From contig WIXG01000128.1 in assembly GCA_009869945.1 (NCBI GenBank), positions 62,001 through 126,000 on the forward strand: a DNA stretch of 64,000 nt. Reading direction: 5' to 3'. The position numbers and the translations under genes were made by a program. The notes beneath the pieces are model-generated. The model was not told the origin of the DNA. It saw only the letters and a list, made by a program, of their open reading frames with translations, and searched no databases. Below are positions 1 through 13,059 of this stretch, piece after piece (position 1 is the first letter of the stretch; every line of letters starts with the position of its first letter). This stretch comes from Mesaphorura yosii (Eukaryota > Arthropoda > Collembola > Poduromorpha > Tullbergiidae).

Positions 1-3000
1 GCAGACGAGCATCACCACAAACAATGATTCCAACCCGTGTCACTTCATAACACCATGTCAGATGTTATCTGCTCTGGCGCTCTGCTCTGCTCTGTTTATT
101 CATGTCATTCAAAAACCATACAAGCGAACAAGTGAAAAGTGCAAAGGCGACTGTGTAGTCTCATTCGGGAAAAGTGCAAATGTTGCTCGTAAATCAGAAT
201 TTGATGGTGATTGTGCGTGATCAAAACCCTTCACGTCCGCGTACTAGCACACTTCATGTCACGGATTGCTGCTGCTGCTTTTGTTTCCTGTGCTTCAGTA
301 TGCAAATGTACGCTACGCGTGTATTTGCAGGCCCAGTGGAATTGAGATTAATATCTGCCAAGACAGCCCGCTGTAAAACCAACACCACACCGACAACGAA
401 AACAAATCCCATTTCGCCATTTCGCCTTTCGCGGTTTCAAATGCTAATGGTAATGGCAGAGTAGCAGAATAGTAGAATAGCAGAATTATTAATTTTTCCA
501 GTTCGGGTTTCACAGCGCAGCGCATGTAATTTAAGCTGCACGCGCTCGTAAAACACATTTCATTAATGACGGTCTGGTTGGATTCCTTTTCGGCAATCAA
601 TACTCATATTCCAGAATATTCGAATTATTAGAGCGACGACGTGCGCAGGTTAATTGCATGGCCCCATGCACCTTCGGTTGGTGGCAGACTGGAATACGGA
701 CACGGACATCAGACTTCCATTTCATTTTTCCTGTCTCCAGCTTCCTAGCTTGAGTGAGTTGTGAGTTCCGGTTCAGGGCAAGGGGCAAGGCCGCGCACGC
801 GCCTTATCGCAGCATTACATCTTTAATGCGCAATAAGATGCCCTGCCATTTTGTCGTGAGATGATGTACTACCAGCTGCTGCTGGAATATGGAGTGGAGT
901 GCATTTGTCCTCATTTATTGTGATTCAAGTGCGTCTCGGAACGATAATAAACTTGCGAAGACAGGAATTGAGACTTTTATTAGCGCAAGTAAAGTAATAA
1001 ACTCGTGCTTCGTGCAAGAAACGAGCGCAGCATTATCGCGTTTCCCTCGTCACCACTTCAGTACGAAAGCGATTCCGCAGCCGCCCGGCCCGGATTGCTC
1101 GTCCAAAGCATCGCATCTCGCCGTGCATTATCTTTTTATAAACTTTTTCCTCGCGTCGACTGTTGTCGCATTTATCATAAGCACAACCAGCCAGCCGCGG
1201 TCGTGGCCGTCTTCGTGGACGACAAATGACACACGAGAGAAAACTTCCAGGTCTGTCTGCATCAAACCTTCCAATTCCAAGCTTCTAGATCGGAGCTGTG
1301 ACGATGACGCTGACGACTTTCGGCAACCGGCAAGTTTCATAAGCCTGAAGCCTGTAATTTTCTAGATATGTGTACTGCGCTTTCACGTTAAATGAATAGG
1401 ACCGAGTCCATCTGGTTGTCAGATTGGCGGTGCCGTGCAGTCTGTGCTCTGGTTCCTGTCTAGACAATTCAGACGACGCGACAGATTGTCAATGGCAAAT
1501 ATCGTATTTGAAAGACGTCGCGAAAGCAATCGGCACGGGAGCAGGCTGGCTGGAGTGGCTTACTTCGCTGTCTCGTGGAAGGGATTACTTGTGCCATCCG
1601 TCCTTTGTTAGGTACGAGCAGGCCAAGAGTAAGAATTCGAATGCGAATGCATTTGGTATAGAATTTGAGAACTCAGTTTCTTTCTGCCTCGCTGAGGCCC
1701 TTGGGATTCGGGCATATTTTTAGGACAAACTACGTACAAGCGTACACGATACACAATTCGCGACAGACGAGGCACGAGCTAGCTTGCCCGTTTCCTTTCC
1801 GAGAAGGAATCATCTGCCATTTCCCACTGGGACTTTATATCCTTTAATAATGCTTTTTTAAGGAGCGCGTGGCGTGGGGCGCGCTGATTCTTGAGTCTCG
1901 CGTCTGCGTCTGGTGCAATAAACGCGACGCCAGGCTGGATTTGCCACTCAATTTCGTCGCGTCACCTCGTAAGCTCGGACTCAGCCAAACCGCTGCTGCC
2001 GTCTGAATTTCAAATTTTGCGTGCATAATTAAAATGTATTGCTCGTACAGTCTTCCAAGTCATCCTGCATCGCTCGACGCGACTCATAGAAATAAGCGCG
2101 TCTAAATCAAATTAAGTTCAATCAGGTATCAAGCTGCCAGAAACTTGCTCGAAACTCATTTCATAGCGTGGGGGCGGTAAAAAATAAAATATGAAACTGC
2201 TCGGCAAGCCGAAGCTGCTCGAAGGAGCTTTGGATTTTGCTGCTGAGGAGCATCAAATTCGAATTTGCCGTAGTCATAAATTACAATCGGAGTACTCGCC
2301 GGCAAGAAGGAAAAGATTACCATAACCTGTCAAACTCACGTGCTTTCAAAGCAAAGCACGACGACGTATTACGTAGACGTGTTGTGATAAATGCCTTTCT
2401 GTACTCTGCTTGAAAACGCAAACGCTTTCTCCGTCTGCTTTCACTGTGCCATGCCGTGCCGTGCAGTTGCGTTGCCTTTTTGAGGTAGTACTAATTTATG
2501 ATGAGTAGCATGTGCTCAGCTCCTGCTTGTCGAAGATACCTCCCTGTCTGCAATAACGTCTAGATACTTTGATTAATATATTTGCGCACAAGCACACAAA
2601 TTCGTGTTCTCGCACTTGTATTCTGCTGCTGTCCCTGTCAAAGTGCTCAAAGTGCGTGTACAAAGTGCATGAGTAATCGTTTTGTTCAAAAACAAAAGCA
2701 TTTCACGCATTGTTTGTCTTTCAAACCTCATAACGTCAAAGCGTACGTACTTCAGAGCACATTAAAATATTGAGCTTTTCCTCCGCAAAGTATTCAAGCA
2801 TCATCAAGCATAAAAGTGATTAAAAGGTTCCTGTCGACTCGTCCTCCATTGAAGACTTGAACAATTTCTGGCTTGAACAATAAAATATCGTTTTGCGTTT
2901 ACCGGAACAATGCATGCTTTTAATTATGCATGCATTTACAATGAAATTCACAACGAATCTGGTCTCCAGCCCGGGTGCGAATGCTCGAAGCAAAGATTGA

Positions 3001-3297
3001 CTTGACTACAAAGGAAACCAAACGGATTTCGTACTCAAAGCAGTTTAATCCGGTGCTCAAAGCTCAAGCACAGGCTCGTGTGTGATTTAAGTGACTTCCT
3101 GAACAACAGGTTGCGGCCAGGTGTGAGTGGCAACTTACTTGTTGCTGACTGAATTCAGCAGCAAGCAAGCAACAAGCGCCCCGTGGCTCAGTCCGTGGCT
3201 CGAGCATTTACGTGCGTAATTGTTTGATGTCGCAAGCCACCGCACTAATGAGTTGACCGCTGGAGTGCGGTTCGTGTTTGGCGGATGGCGTAATGTG

Positions 3298-3320
3298 AGT
3301 AATTCAGTAATTCAGTAATT
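3298..3320. repeat. Short tandem repeat (8-bp unit AGTAATTC)
   Basis: Two full copies of AGTAATTC followed by a seven-base partial copy, in non-coding sequence. It is a small local repeat with no visible function. Confidence 0.8.
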
Positions 3321-6300
3321 AAACCGGAAAGTAGGTGTTGTGTAAGGAATCAGTAAGCAAATAACTTCCTCCTCACTTCAAACACGAAGGCCGGCGGATG
3401 TGAGCACGCACTTTCACGACTTTCTCTGCCCTGTCCGACCTTCAACCGGCGCCTTCAGGAACAGTTTTTAGTTTGCGCAGTTCAATCTGCGGTTAAGTAA
3501 ATGAATGAGACCCAAAACTGTCAAAATCTGCTTGGTTTTCCTGGTAAACAACAACAAATGGAACCATTTGTCTAATGTGAGCGTGGAGCATGGCTGTAAG
3601 CCGATAAGGGAAAGCTTGTAAAGGCGGCACGGCACGAACGGAGAAAGTCATTTTTGTGTTCTCTTTTTTTATAGTTTCTCACTTTACATGACAATCACGA
3701 CAGAATCATCCTCCGCAACGGCTCGCTCGGAGCCGTTGCCGTAATGCTCTTTACGTGATTTGATTTTTTATTGTCACCTTCTCGAAAAAACATCAATCTT
3801 CGCCCGCCAACCGCTTCCTGGAGTCTTCGTATTCATTGATTCCATTATATCCAATTTATTTGAGAGGAGTCTGTCACCACCTTTTGTCTCGTCGCCACTC
3901 AACTCGGAAAGCCAAGGCTTTGTTTTCCATGAAAAGATTTGCCACGTGCGCATTATTCTCACAAACTGCGATGCCTAAAACAGTTTAAATTGTGGTGGTG
4001 GAATGCGTAATGAAATTGCCACGCCACGTCACGCTCTGTTTTAGAACAAAGGACACTCTGGGCCGTGAGCAAAGCAAATTTGGCTTTCCACGCAACTATC
4101 GCGTGTTCGTGTCTCCTTCAATGCTGAGTGTAAGAAGCCAGCCGTTGATGTTTGCATGACGAGAGCTCGTTCATCTGTCATGGACGGCCAACCATGACGG
4201 AAACGCTGAAATCTTGTTCTGCCTCGTCCTTCATAAAAATTTTTCCACACCAGTCTAGTGAAAGACAACGAGATTTGCAATTTGCGTTGCAATTTGCTTT
4301 GCTTAACGAATCCTGACTTGCTTCTAACGAAATCTGGAGTAATGGAATAATGGACCATGAACTCGTTTTCTTTAAGGCGAATAATTCATGGATTGCCTTT
4401 GCCTTCATTAAAACGGTGTAATGCACAAAGAAAAAACATTCCAAGTGGAATTCAATTCCGTATTCGAGATTCCAGTCGATGCACTGCACGTGAAGCAGTT
4501 GCATTTCAGGCGGAATGAAAAAGCAATTTGCGAAATCATTTCTACATTATGTCGGCTGTAGCCGTGGGCTTGAGACGAAAAGGAGTTGCCGATGTGGACC
4601 GTGTCGTTTTCCATTACTTCCATCTGATCTGCATCAAAACAAGTGTCCGACACGCAGCGCTGGCGCGTGTTTTCCTTTTCCGGGAAAGGAGTCAATCAGA
4701 GACGGTCTGCGTCGTGTTTCTCTGTTTCTGATCTGTGGGGTGTGTCGAGTCGGCTTATCTCGAAATACTCGCAGAGGTACTTAAAAGTGGCAACTAATTT
4801 TGTGCGGGCGAATAAAATGCCGCTGCTCATCACAGTCGGTTGACGGTGAAAATATGTTCAGAGTACTTTCACCCAGGCTTTCTCTTTGATGTGTTCGCAC
4901 ATGCTCGCGCCTGGCGCGTGTGTCGGCCACTCTAATGTAATTTTCCGGCCAGCAGCCGCACAGAAAACGGCAGGTAATAATATCACACTCGCAATAGCAA
5001 TACTTAGGGCTTATTTTAAGATGCCAAGTTCAAATCTGTCCATTATCACACCAGCATCATCGGATATGATTTCTGAGCAGCAGCCGTACTGAAAAGTAAG
5101 CTCTTTTCGAAGAGATTGACACATTAGATTCGGATTCCGAGAATATTCGCCATTCACTTTCTTTTTTGGTCGAGCACTTTCCTCGCGGTTGCAGTTGGAT
5201 TGTACTTCAAAGCTCTTTTGTGTTTGGCAATCTCCTTTAAAACTCCTCGCGTCATTAGATTGGATTATGGCAGCAAACTCACTCACTCACGAGTGCGTCT
5301 GACTGACTGAGCCGCCGGCTGCAGCGCCGAGATGATGAAGGGACCGCCCGCCGTGAGCCTCAATTCTCAATCTCCTGGCTCAGGAGCCAGCACGGGTCGC
5401 GGTCAGGCACAATGAAATTATTGGAATGCGAATGCTCCAAAACGAGACTGGCTGGCTGATTTCGAATCGAATGGGAAACGTGTCTCATGAATCGCGATCG
5501 CGATTATTCTCGTCCCAAATCCACTTCTCCAGAATCAAATCGTCAATCTAGTCTCATTCGAGAACATTTTCTCATTTCTCGACGCCTGTCCGAAGTGTTT
5601 TTGTTTTTGCCGCCTTGGCGCGCGTGTTCGTTCCAGAAAGTCATTAATTTACGAGCGACTGACGAGTCTCAAAACATTTCACCAGTCGTTGTCGCCCGTC
5701 GGCCGACCGTCCACGCCCAAATCAAGTCGCCCTGTCGTGTCTAATTGAATACGCTCAATTTCGAGAAGATTCTTCGCTGTCAAATACGTACGTACATAGA
5801 TTGGCACAAACACAAACTGTCCATTGGCAAATTACGGGTGCAAGTGCGCACTTTGAGTTTGAATGGTTTGGCATTTGTCATTTCGCAGGACAGCAGAGAT
5901 TGCGTATAATCCATGAGAACACGCGTAATAGAAATCTGTCATGTGTGCCCAGCGCACCAGCGCGTTTTCGGTTTTCCCACGAGTAATGAAAATGTCACAG
6001 TCACTCGAGGTTCGCCTGCTTGACAGAAACGACAGAATTCTCAGAACGAGCAATAATTAAGAAGCATGTTTCCAGTCGGAGTGGTTCCTGGAAACAGTAG
6101 TCCCATTCCGGACGTTTGTCAGGAGATTCTGTCTGAAAGTGCTCGGCCACTTTAGAATTTATGAGAAATGGCAATAGCTCGGCGAATTCAAATTAAACTT
6201 GTCTTGTCGGACTGGATGCGCGAGTTGTCAGCGTCCGGCAGGTTCTGGGAAGAAGGTCACGCGCCTCCGCCACGCGAACGGTGCGGTGCGAGTTTCAAGG

Positions 6301-7783
6301 ACGCCCTTGCCTTTGCCTGGTCGCTGCTTTTGCTTTATCCCGATAATTTATGGCGGAGCAGGGTTCAATTTAATATGTTCTCGATACATCCTGTGCTTTG
6401 TACATTGCTCACTGTTCCTCGCAGGCATATTTCATATCCGACTCATTTCCCATCAGCGTCGGAATGGATTCCTGGGATAAATAACCTTTATTAGATTCTT
6501 GTGCCCGTCCCGCCGCACACGTACGCACGTGCCGTTAAGAGCTCCTGGCTTCTGAGCGTGCATACGTGGAACCCTGCTATAATTAACTCGGAATTCGGCA
6601 TAAATGATCCTGACTCGCAGCTCAGCGTGTATTCGGCATTAGGCAGTGAGAATTTGCAGGCAGAATCATTCGGCCGATTCAGCTTTAAAAGACGGGCTTC
6701 GGTTGTTACTTGCAATTATTCGGGCCGCCGTGCTCACTGCTATCGAGCCTCCCTTAAACTTTTCCTCTCAAAGTGAAAACTAAACTTTTCGAATTCTACG
6801 TTAAAAGGTTCTCTGAAGTGGAAACTTTCGTACGAAATGATCTATTGAAAAGACGTAAGAAACCCGCAGTGCATGCAGACAAGATTCACAACAGCCAACA
6901 ACTCGGCTTCCGAGAAATGCGAATAGCGAATTAAAGTCTTGAGCTTCCGACAAGGACGAATTCACAGTTCGTGGCTCGCATTTCTGTGGTTTCATGGCGA
7001 AGTAGTTTGCCAAGTGGCCGAATGGCCTAGCGAAAGCCTTAAAAATATGACCACAGGACGTAATGTGCAAATCCTTTCAAAAGTTGAGAGCTACAGCGAA
7101 AGTTAAGCAGTGCTTCATTGTCAGGGGCGATTTCTGCCTTTCTTCGCCTTTCTTCTGGACAGACTCAAAAATGCATGCGAACAGGCAAAAGCCAAGTGCG
7201 ACGAGGCACTCAATCATTTTTATTCAGGACGCGGTGCGGACGCGAGTCGGCTGGCTTTCACTCTGCCGGCCCTTAATTCTCTAAACAAATTTTCAAGTTT
7301 GTTCAGCGCACACACAACTTTGAATAGCGTAATCTAATTTGTTGGAATCAATTTCCCTGCAGCTGTAGCAGCAGCATAGGGCAGGGCGGCCGCCCGAACT
7401 TCTTTATCACTCTTATTAAATCTTCGCAAATCTTGACAGCCAGCCTTGCTGCTTTGCTGCTGCCTTGCTGCCTGCTTTGTGTGCGGAATTGATGAAGTAA
7501 TTGTTTACACTGCGATTATGCGATGACGAAGACGCTGACTCTGACGACGACGGGCGCATGCAGATATTTGTGGGAGGAAGCAGAAGCATGACGAAGAACA
7601 GTCTTAATAAAGCGGTGCAAAGCATAAAACGTAAAACGCATCGATCTGGCTTAATAAAGTCATTAGGCTGGCATTCTGTAAGCAAATTCTCGAAGCAGTA
7701 ATGCAAAAACTAATTTCCTCTTCACTTCAGCTCGGTATGGCATTAGTTTGTGCTGCGCTGCAGTTATCGCCGTACTTTGGTAC

Positions 7784-7808
7784 TGCCATTGCCATTGCCA
7801 TTGCCATT
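7784..7808. repeat. Hexanucleotide microsatellite (TGCCAT)n
   Basis: Four consecutive copies of TGCCAT plus one base, in non-coding sequence. A length polymorphism is plausible. No function is suggested. Confidence 0.85.
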
Positions 7809-9005
7809 ACGATATCGTTAATAAGGGTCTAATTAAGATACATTGTCCGCGACGCGACGACGGCGACTGAGACTGCGACTGCAACTATAGCACGGCCCAT
7901 TTTGCTTGGCTCTGCTCGGCTCTTCGACTTTTTCTGGAGTGCAATGCTAATGCGAGTCAAGAACGAATGCCAGACTGCCGTTGAAATGAAAATGGATGAA
8001 CCGATGAAAAATTAATGGCCAGGCTGCATGCATCCCGGCCGTCTGCTTCTTTCGAGAAGATGACTTGTCTTTAGGCTGTCTTTTGCTAGGATTCCATATT
8101 CGTGTTTACAAAATACCTCGTGCGAAGGCGAGATTCCTGAGCAATCATATGGGAAGCTTAATAAGCCGCATTGCTTTTCTTGCTAATGAATTAAATTAAA
8201 AGAAATGAGAGATCAAAGCTGCTGGTGCTTACATCGGGCAAATGCCATATCTACTCTCCACGTACCGTGTCGTGCCGTTTTGAGAGCCGTCAATTTGAAA
8301 TAAAACTCTGTCTCTCTTTGAAGATGCAAATTAGCAATGTAAACAAATTAAATTTTCAGATCAGAAATATCGAAATATGCTCAATGCGCGGCGCGAAATA
8401 TCAGACGAATTAAGCTGCTACATTGAATTTATAGAATTTCAGTTGTACGGATATTCACGATTCACGGTTTTCATTGAAATGCGAAACACTGGCCTAAGCC
8501 CTTCGTGTCACTGTCAAATTAAGCTGCTTAGACTCACCTCTCGCGCGTCGTAACTTTTCGCTTTTCCTCTTCCGCTGTTGATTTTGTGTTTGCATGCCCG
8601 TGCTCGTCCCGGGCCAGGAAGAAGTGTGTAAATGAATAATGGCAGGGCAGGAAGGTTCAAAAGACGCACTCTTTCACTGGTTCACTTGTTTATGAGCAGC
8701 AACTTGAAATAACAACGCGAATAGCAAATTGCCCGGATAATTTACGTTCTCACAAGTTTCGAGTTACAAGCCACAGGCCTTGACTTTGGCGTTGTTGTTG
8801 TGCACAGCAAAGCAAACCAGAGGACAGAAGGTCGTGCTAGTTCGAGCCGAGACGGAGACCACCGCGGAGATAATTTCAGAGTACCAGGAAACAAGTCAAT
8901 AAAATAGTTATACCCCCCTAAACTGCAAACTATGCAAACTAAGTTGCAATAATTTCATGGCAGGTAGGCGTCATTAAACAATCTGTTTGTTTCTTGTTTT
9001 TGCAG

Positions 9006-11117
9006 TGGCCGTCGTGATCGCGTTCTTCGTCTGCTGGGCGCCCTTCCACGCTCAGAGGTAAGAAAGACCAATAAACCAGTGAGACACGCTCTCCAAAACC
9101 CGATGCATGCTGGTGGCTGACTTGACTCCTTCGGCTTTTGATCGCAGGTTGATCGCGACGTGGGGCGCCACGTGGCTGAAGTCCTCGGCGTCGCTGAGGA
9201 CCGCCTACCACATTCTGATTTACATCTCCGGGGTCCTGTACTACGTATCCACGTGCATCAACCCCGTCTTATGTAAGTCGGACGGGTAATGCCCCTAATT
9301 CTGATTACTGTTTAGCAATCAGTGATTAGCGTCTTCTCGCATTCTAATAATGTACGACTTTTGACTGACGTGACTGGTAACTTGTGTTGTTTGCAGATCA
9401 CATAATGAGTTTGAAGTTCCGACGGGCCTTCCAGGCATGTTTTACTTGCACTGGCAATCCAGAAAACTACAATAGTCAAGTCCCCATTTAGATCAATGCC
9501 TCGCCTCTCGATATCTTTGCACTCAAACTCAAAGACGATAGACGAGTCGGAGTCGTGCATTTTGCATGCGCAATGACCAAGGTCACTGGGGTCACACGCA
9601 GCTCGCAGCTCGCAACTTGCTTTCTGCGCACTTTCTCCTTACCGCGTCGCGGCAGGACTTTCTCCTGTCATCGGGCCCAGATACTCTGTCCGATCGCCGA
9701 GGGCAGCACTTGAATCCATGTGTAATTCTCTCGGAGACACACGCGCGTGCTGCGCGCGTCAGTCAAAGCTTTATTCTCATACGAAGAATGTTTATTGTAC
9801 TACAAAAGTTAGCCAAGTCAGATTGTAGCCTAGCAAGTAGAACGATAATAAAATATCCGTCATATTTCTACTTTCTTCTGGCCTTTCTGCCGTAAAACGT
9901 AATCGTAGTCGTATTTCTGCACGTGCAGCTGCAGGCTGGAGGCGCGCCCTGCTGGGAATTCTGCAGGCACAGTTCTTTTCAAGCGTACGTATTTTTCATG
10001 CATCATACAGAAATTCAAAGACGCGCAAGACGATGACAGGTCGCTTCGAGAGCTTAGAAACTGTACTTGCGCTATTTGCATGGAAGAGATCGTTCTTTTG
10101 AGGATTGATCTACTGCGCCTTGAAGAACTCGAACTCCTTCTCGTAGCGCCCATCCATCCATGACAAACGTCAAACAGACGACAGCTCCGCATGCTCATGG
10201 CTGGACAGTGCTTCCAGTCTGCACTCTCAAATGTCTTTTATGTTCACACACCAAACTGTCATGCCACTGCGTTACGAGAGCGGTGCAGTGCAATGCAGGT
10301 TAGTCGTCTGTTTACTCTGAACAAATATGCGTGTCGTTCGTGCTGCTACTGCCGAGAAATTGTCACCGTCAGCGTTAAACTAACAATAACTAATTGTCTA
10401 TTGTCTTTACGTGCTTCCTGAAATGTGAGCTTATCCGTGTCATGCGGTACCGTGCAAAGTGTCTGCTGTCTGCTTGCTCTTACATTTACGTGTCATGTCC
10501 TTGCAAGACAAAACTTGCTTTCACTCTGTCAGGCATGTCGGAAATGCACCTCCGCCTGTCGCCTCCATTTGTGGATGCTTGCTCGATCTTTGCCTTTGCC
10601 AATACTGATTCACAACTGCTGCTGCTGCGTTACGTATTTCAGCTCCAACAAGCATTTAATTACCGATTACGTATGAGCCTTTAATTACAGATCCTTTGTA
10701 GAGCCCTTTTGAGTATGCTGAATGCATTTGCAATGCAGTACGTTAATGCCCGTCTGTCTATGCACGTGATAGGTGATGATGGAGGGCGTTTGCTCCGACA
10801 GCTTCGGACTGGGCGGCGAGTCGCACCGGCGGACGCAGGACCAGAACTTTCTCCGGGAAATGTTCCCCGAACAGCCGAGCCAGAGCACGTCCCGGTCGAC
10901 CACCAACGGACGCCACACGCTTGTAGAGTGCTCTTCGACGCTGTCCGGCTCCATCCACGCCCACGGGAAATGGAGCAAGTCGCAGCCGCAGCTGAGCAAC
11001 GGCCACAGCCACAGGTGGCATCCAGGAGCGGGGATTCACCGTTCCCAGTCGCAGTCGCAGGCGCCGCCGCCGCACAGAATCAACTTTGGGCCCCCGACAA
11101 TCGTGACCATCGTCTGA
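9006..11117 (+). CDS. Pyrokinin/CAPA/neuromedin-U-like G protein-coupled receptor, 3' exons only
   Basis: C-terminal part of a rhodopsin-family neuropeptide receptor. Exons seen: 9006-9057, 9148-9272, 9397-9434 and probably 10773-11117. The first carries transmembrane segment 6 with the family motif FFVCWAPFHAQR. The second carries loop 3 and segment 7, ending STCINPVLY (an NPxxY variant). The third carries helix 8 (HIMSLKFRRAFQ). These motifs are typical of insect pyrokinin receptors and vertebrate neuromedin-U receptors, which couple peptide hormones to Gq. The upstream exons lie outside the window. The tail has two possible ends. Read-through after FRRAFQ gives 18 more residues including two cysteines and stops at 9491. 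Alternatively, an apparent GC donor at 9435 splices in phase to the Ser/His-rich exon at 10773. The family is secure, the exact ligand class is not, and the last exon is the least certain part. Confidence 0.8.
9435..10772 (+). other. Presumed last receptor intron, or 3' UTR of a short isoform
   Basis: No other gene is visible here. If the exon at 9397 is read through, translation stops at 9491 and an AATAAA follows at 9847-9852, giving a complete short 3' end. If the GC donor is used, the whole stretch is intron, ending in an AG at 10771-10772. Confidence 0.45.
9847..9852 (+). terminator. Candidate polyadenylation signal (short receptor isoform)
   Basis: AATAAA about 355 bases after the read-through stop codon of the receptor exon at 9397. 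It would end the short-tail transcript. Confidence 0.35.
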
Positions 11118-11353
11118 AGCATTCCACATCAAAATCAACGTACAAAACAGATAGATACTTCAAAGACCTTAATCAACTGAGCTTCGGAATACAAATACTC
11201 GATCGACTTGTGCTTTCTTATACATGCAAACACGTTGTGTCAAAAGTCAAGAAAAATTACACTCCACTCATTAGAAGCTAAAGCTAAAAGTACACTAAAC
11301 ACTATTTTCAATTTGATGTGCTCATTCTTATTATTGGAAAGTTACGTGGCTAA

Positions 11354-11359
11354 AATAAA
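11354..11359 (+). terminator. Polyadenylation signal of the receptor gene
   Basis: AATAAA about 235 bases after the stop codon at 11117, on the same strand as the long-tail exon. Confidence 0.45.
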
Positions 11360-13059
11360 ACAGAAACTAAAATTTTAAAACCAATTTCCTTTGATCGCAA
11401 CAAACTTTGCATTTGCCTAGTCTTTCCTGCTTTTGTTACGCCAATGGAATGCAACGTCAAAATTTGTTCTGACGAGGATGCTTCTGGTTCGATCCGGCTC
11501 GGTGCTTGGCGCGTGTTAGACGGACGCGTGCGGAGGAATCTGCAGATGACATTTCAGATGAATTCTGAGGTGAGATGAGACGCGTTACACAGTTCACTGC
11601 TCACAGCTTACAAGTTCAATGATATTTACATTTTCATCTTCTGCTTGGCTGGAAAGATTTTCACGTGTGTGCTTTCTTTGAAGTCGCGTCTGCCTGCACA
11701 CGTTGAACCAAAAAAATAGATGATCAGTTCTCCGTCCAAATTCTCCAAGCAAATAAGTCGAGTGCTGTCACACTCCAGAAGACAGGCAACGTAAACACGA
11801 GGCGTGATGAAGTTGATTTCTGCTTGTAGACTTTTATTTATTTTTAATTTCGTCTAAAAAGTATTACATTCGTCATTCGCATTGTGTTCGCTGGAATCTA
11901 AAATAATTTTAAATCTCTCAAACATAAGCTTCAGGGAGTCTGAAAATAAAGTCGCGCCTAAAAATAAACGACAGAGGCCAACATTGCGAAAAGGATACGT
12001 CTACTACGATTTCAGACCGAAGAAAATAATTTTGGCCTGGAATTCCCGAATCGTCAGTAGAATCAAATCAAACCTTAATTACACGCTCGCCCACTTCACA
12101 ACATCCATTCATTACTTTAAACAAAATACGACTACTGCCCCACGCTAATTGAATTTTAGAGCCTGCTGAAAGGTAGCAACGTAACACGTTCTAATCAACC
12201 GATTTCCCAAGAAATGAATCTACGCTACTCGGGTTTCTAATTAATCAGTTCTTCGTCTGAAAGATCTTCCAACGATTTCCGCTCCAAATGTTCATGTTTC
12301 TACGATTTTATTTTGTCTCGTTTTGCCGTGGAAGGAAACTGAAGAGAAAGCAGAAAAGATGGCACAACACTTTTAAAGGATTAATAAAGTCTACTCGAAG
12401 TGATAGACGAAACTTTTGTCATGATTTCACAATTCACTCGAACGCTAAAGGGCAGAAGAATAATTACAACTATAACTTCTTTGTAAAGGCCATTTCATTT
12501 AGTCTTTTCTGTCACACGATACACGCATCTGTCTAGCCTAAGGGAACTACTCTCAAATTAAGTCGAACAGGTAAGTTTTGTAGGATAAGTTCACATCAGT
12601 CATGTTTCTGTTACAAATCATACGTTCGTTGGGCTGGGGTAGCTAATTTACACATTCCCCACCCACGGAGCGTCCTCGGCTCGAGCCTAGCCAGAAGAGA
12701 TAACAATTTTAGAGTAATCACACGCGCTCGTTGACCTTTCACCTTAAGAGAAGCGTCACCTTTCCAAAATCGCAAAAATGTTTGCCGAAACCTGAAATTC
12801 TGGTTTAAACAGCCTCGAAGAAGCTCGAGGATATGGATTCTAGGAATAAAACGTAACGACTGCGACCTTTCAAAACGAACGTTGAACCGGTTGTGCTCGT
12901 CCCTTACTAAAATATTCCTGTCTAGCGTTAACTTTTCGACGCGACGGTTTCGTATTCGTAATGCTAAGAATCCTAAACTTACACGAAGGAAGACTAACTA
13001 GTCGATAACAATAACCGAAATATTACAAGATACCAATACACTAACACTAACACAGATTC
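11360..13059. other. Intergenic region and presumed Hippo 3' UTR
   Basis: Between the convergent receptor (+) and Hippo kinase (-). Fairly A/T-rich. Frames of 80-90 codons occur but show no recognisable protein and lack splice context. The part next to 13060 is expected to be Hippo 3' UTR, though I could not pick its polyadenylation signal with confidence. Confidence 0.5.

Larger units (their letters stand above)
1..9005. other. Long stretch without recognisable genes
   Basis: No open frame here has homology I recognise, consistent splice borders or conserved domain motifs. In particular I found no transmembrane segments 1-5 of the receptor whose last exons start at 9006, so its upstream exons probably lie outside the window and this stretch is a long intron or 5' flank. 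It holds only short direct repeats, described separately. Confidence 0.5.

Noticed and set aside
10758-11138. 126-codon minus-strand frame opposite the receptor tail exon
   Set aside because: No ATG context or family match. The plus-strand exon continues the receptor in phase.
11486-11495. GGTTCGATCC, which fits the B box of a tRNA gene
   Set aside because: No A box at the right distance and no cloverleaf can be formed with the flanks.
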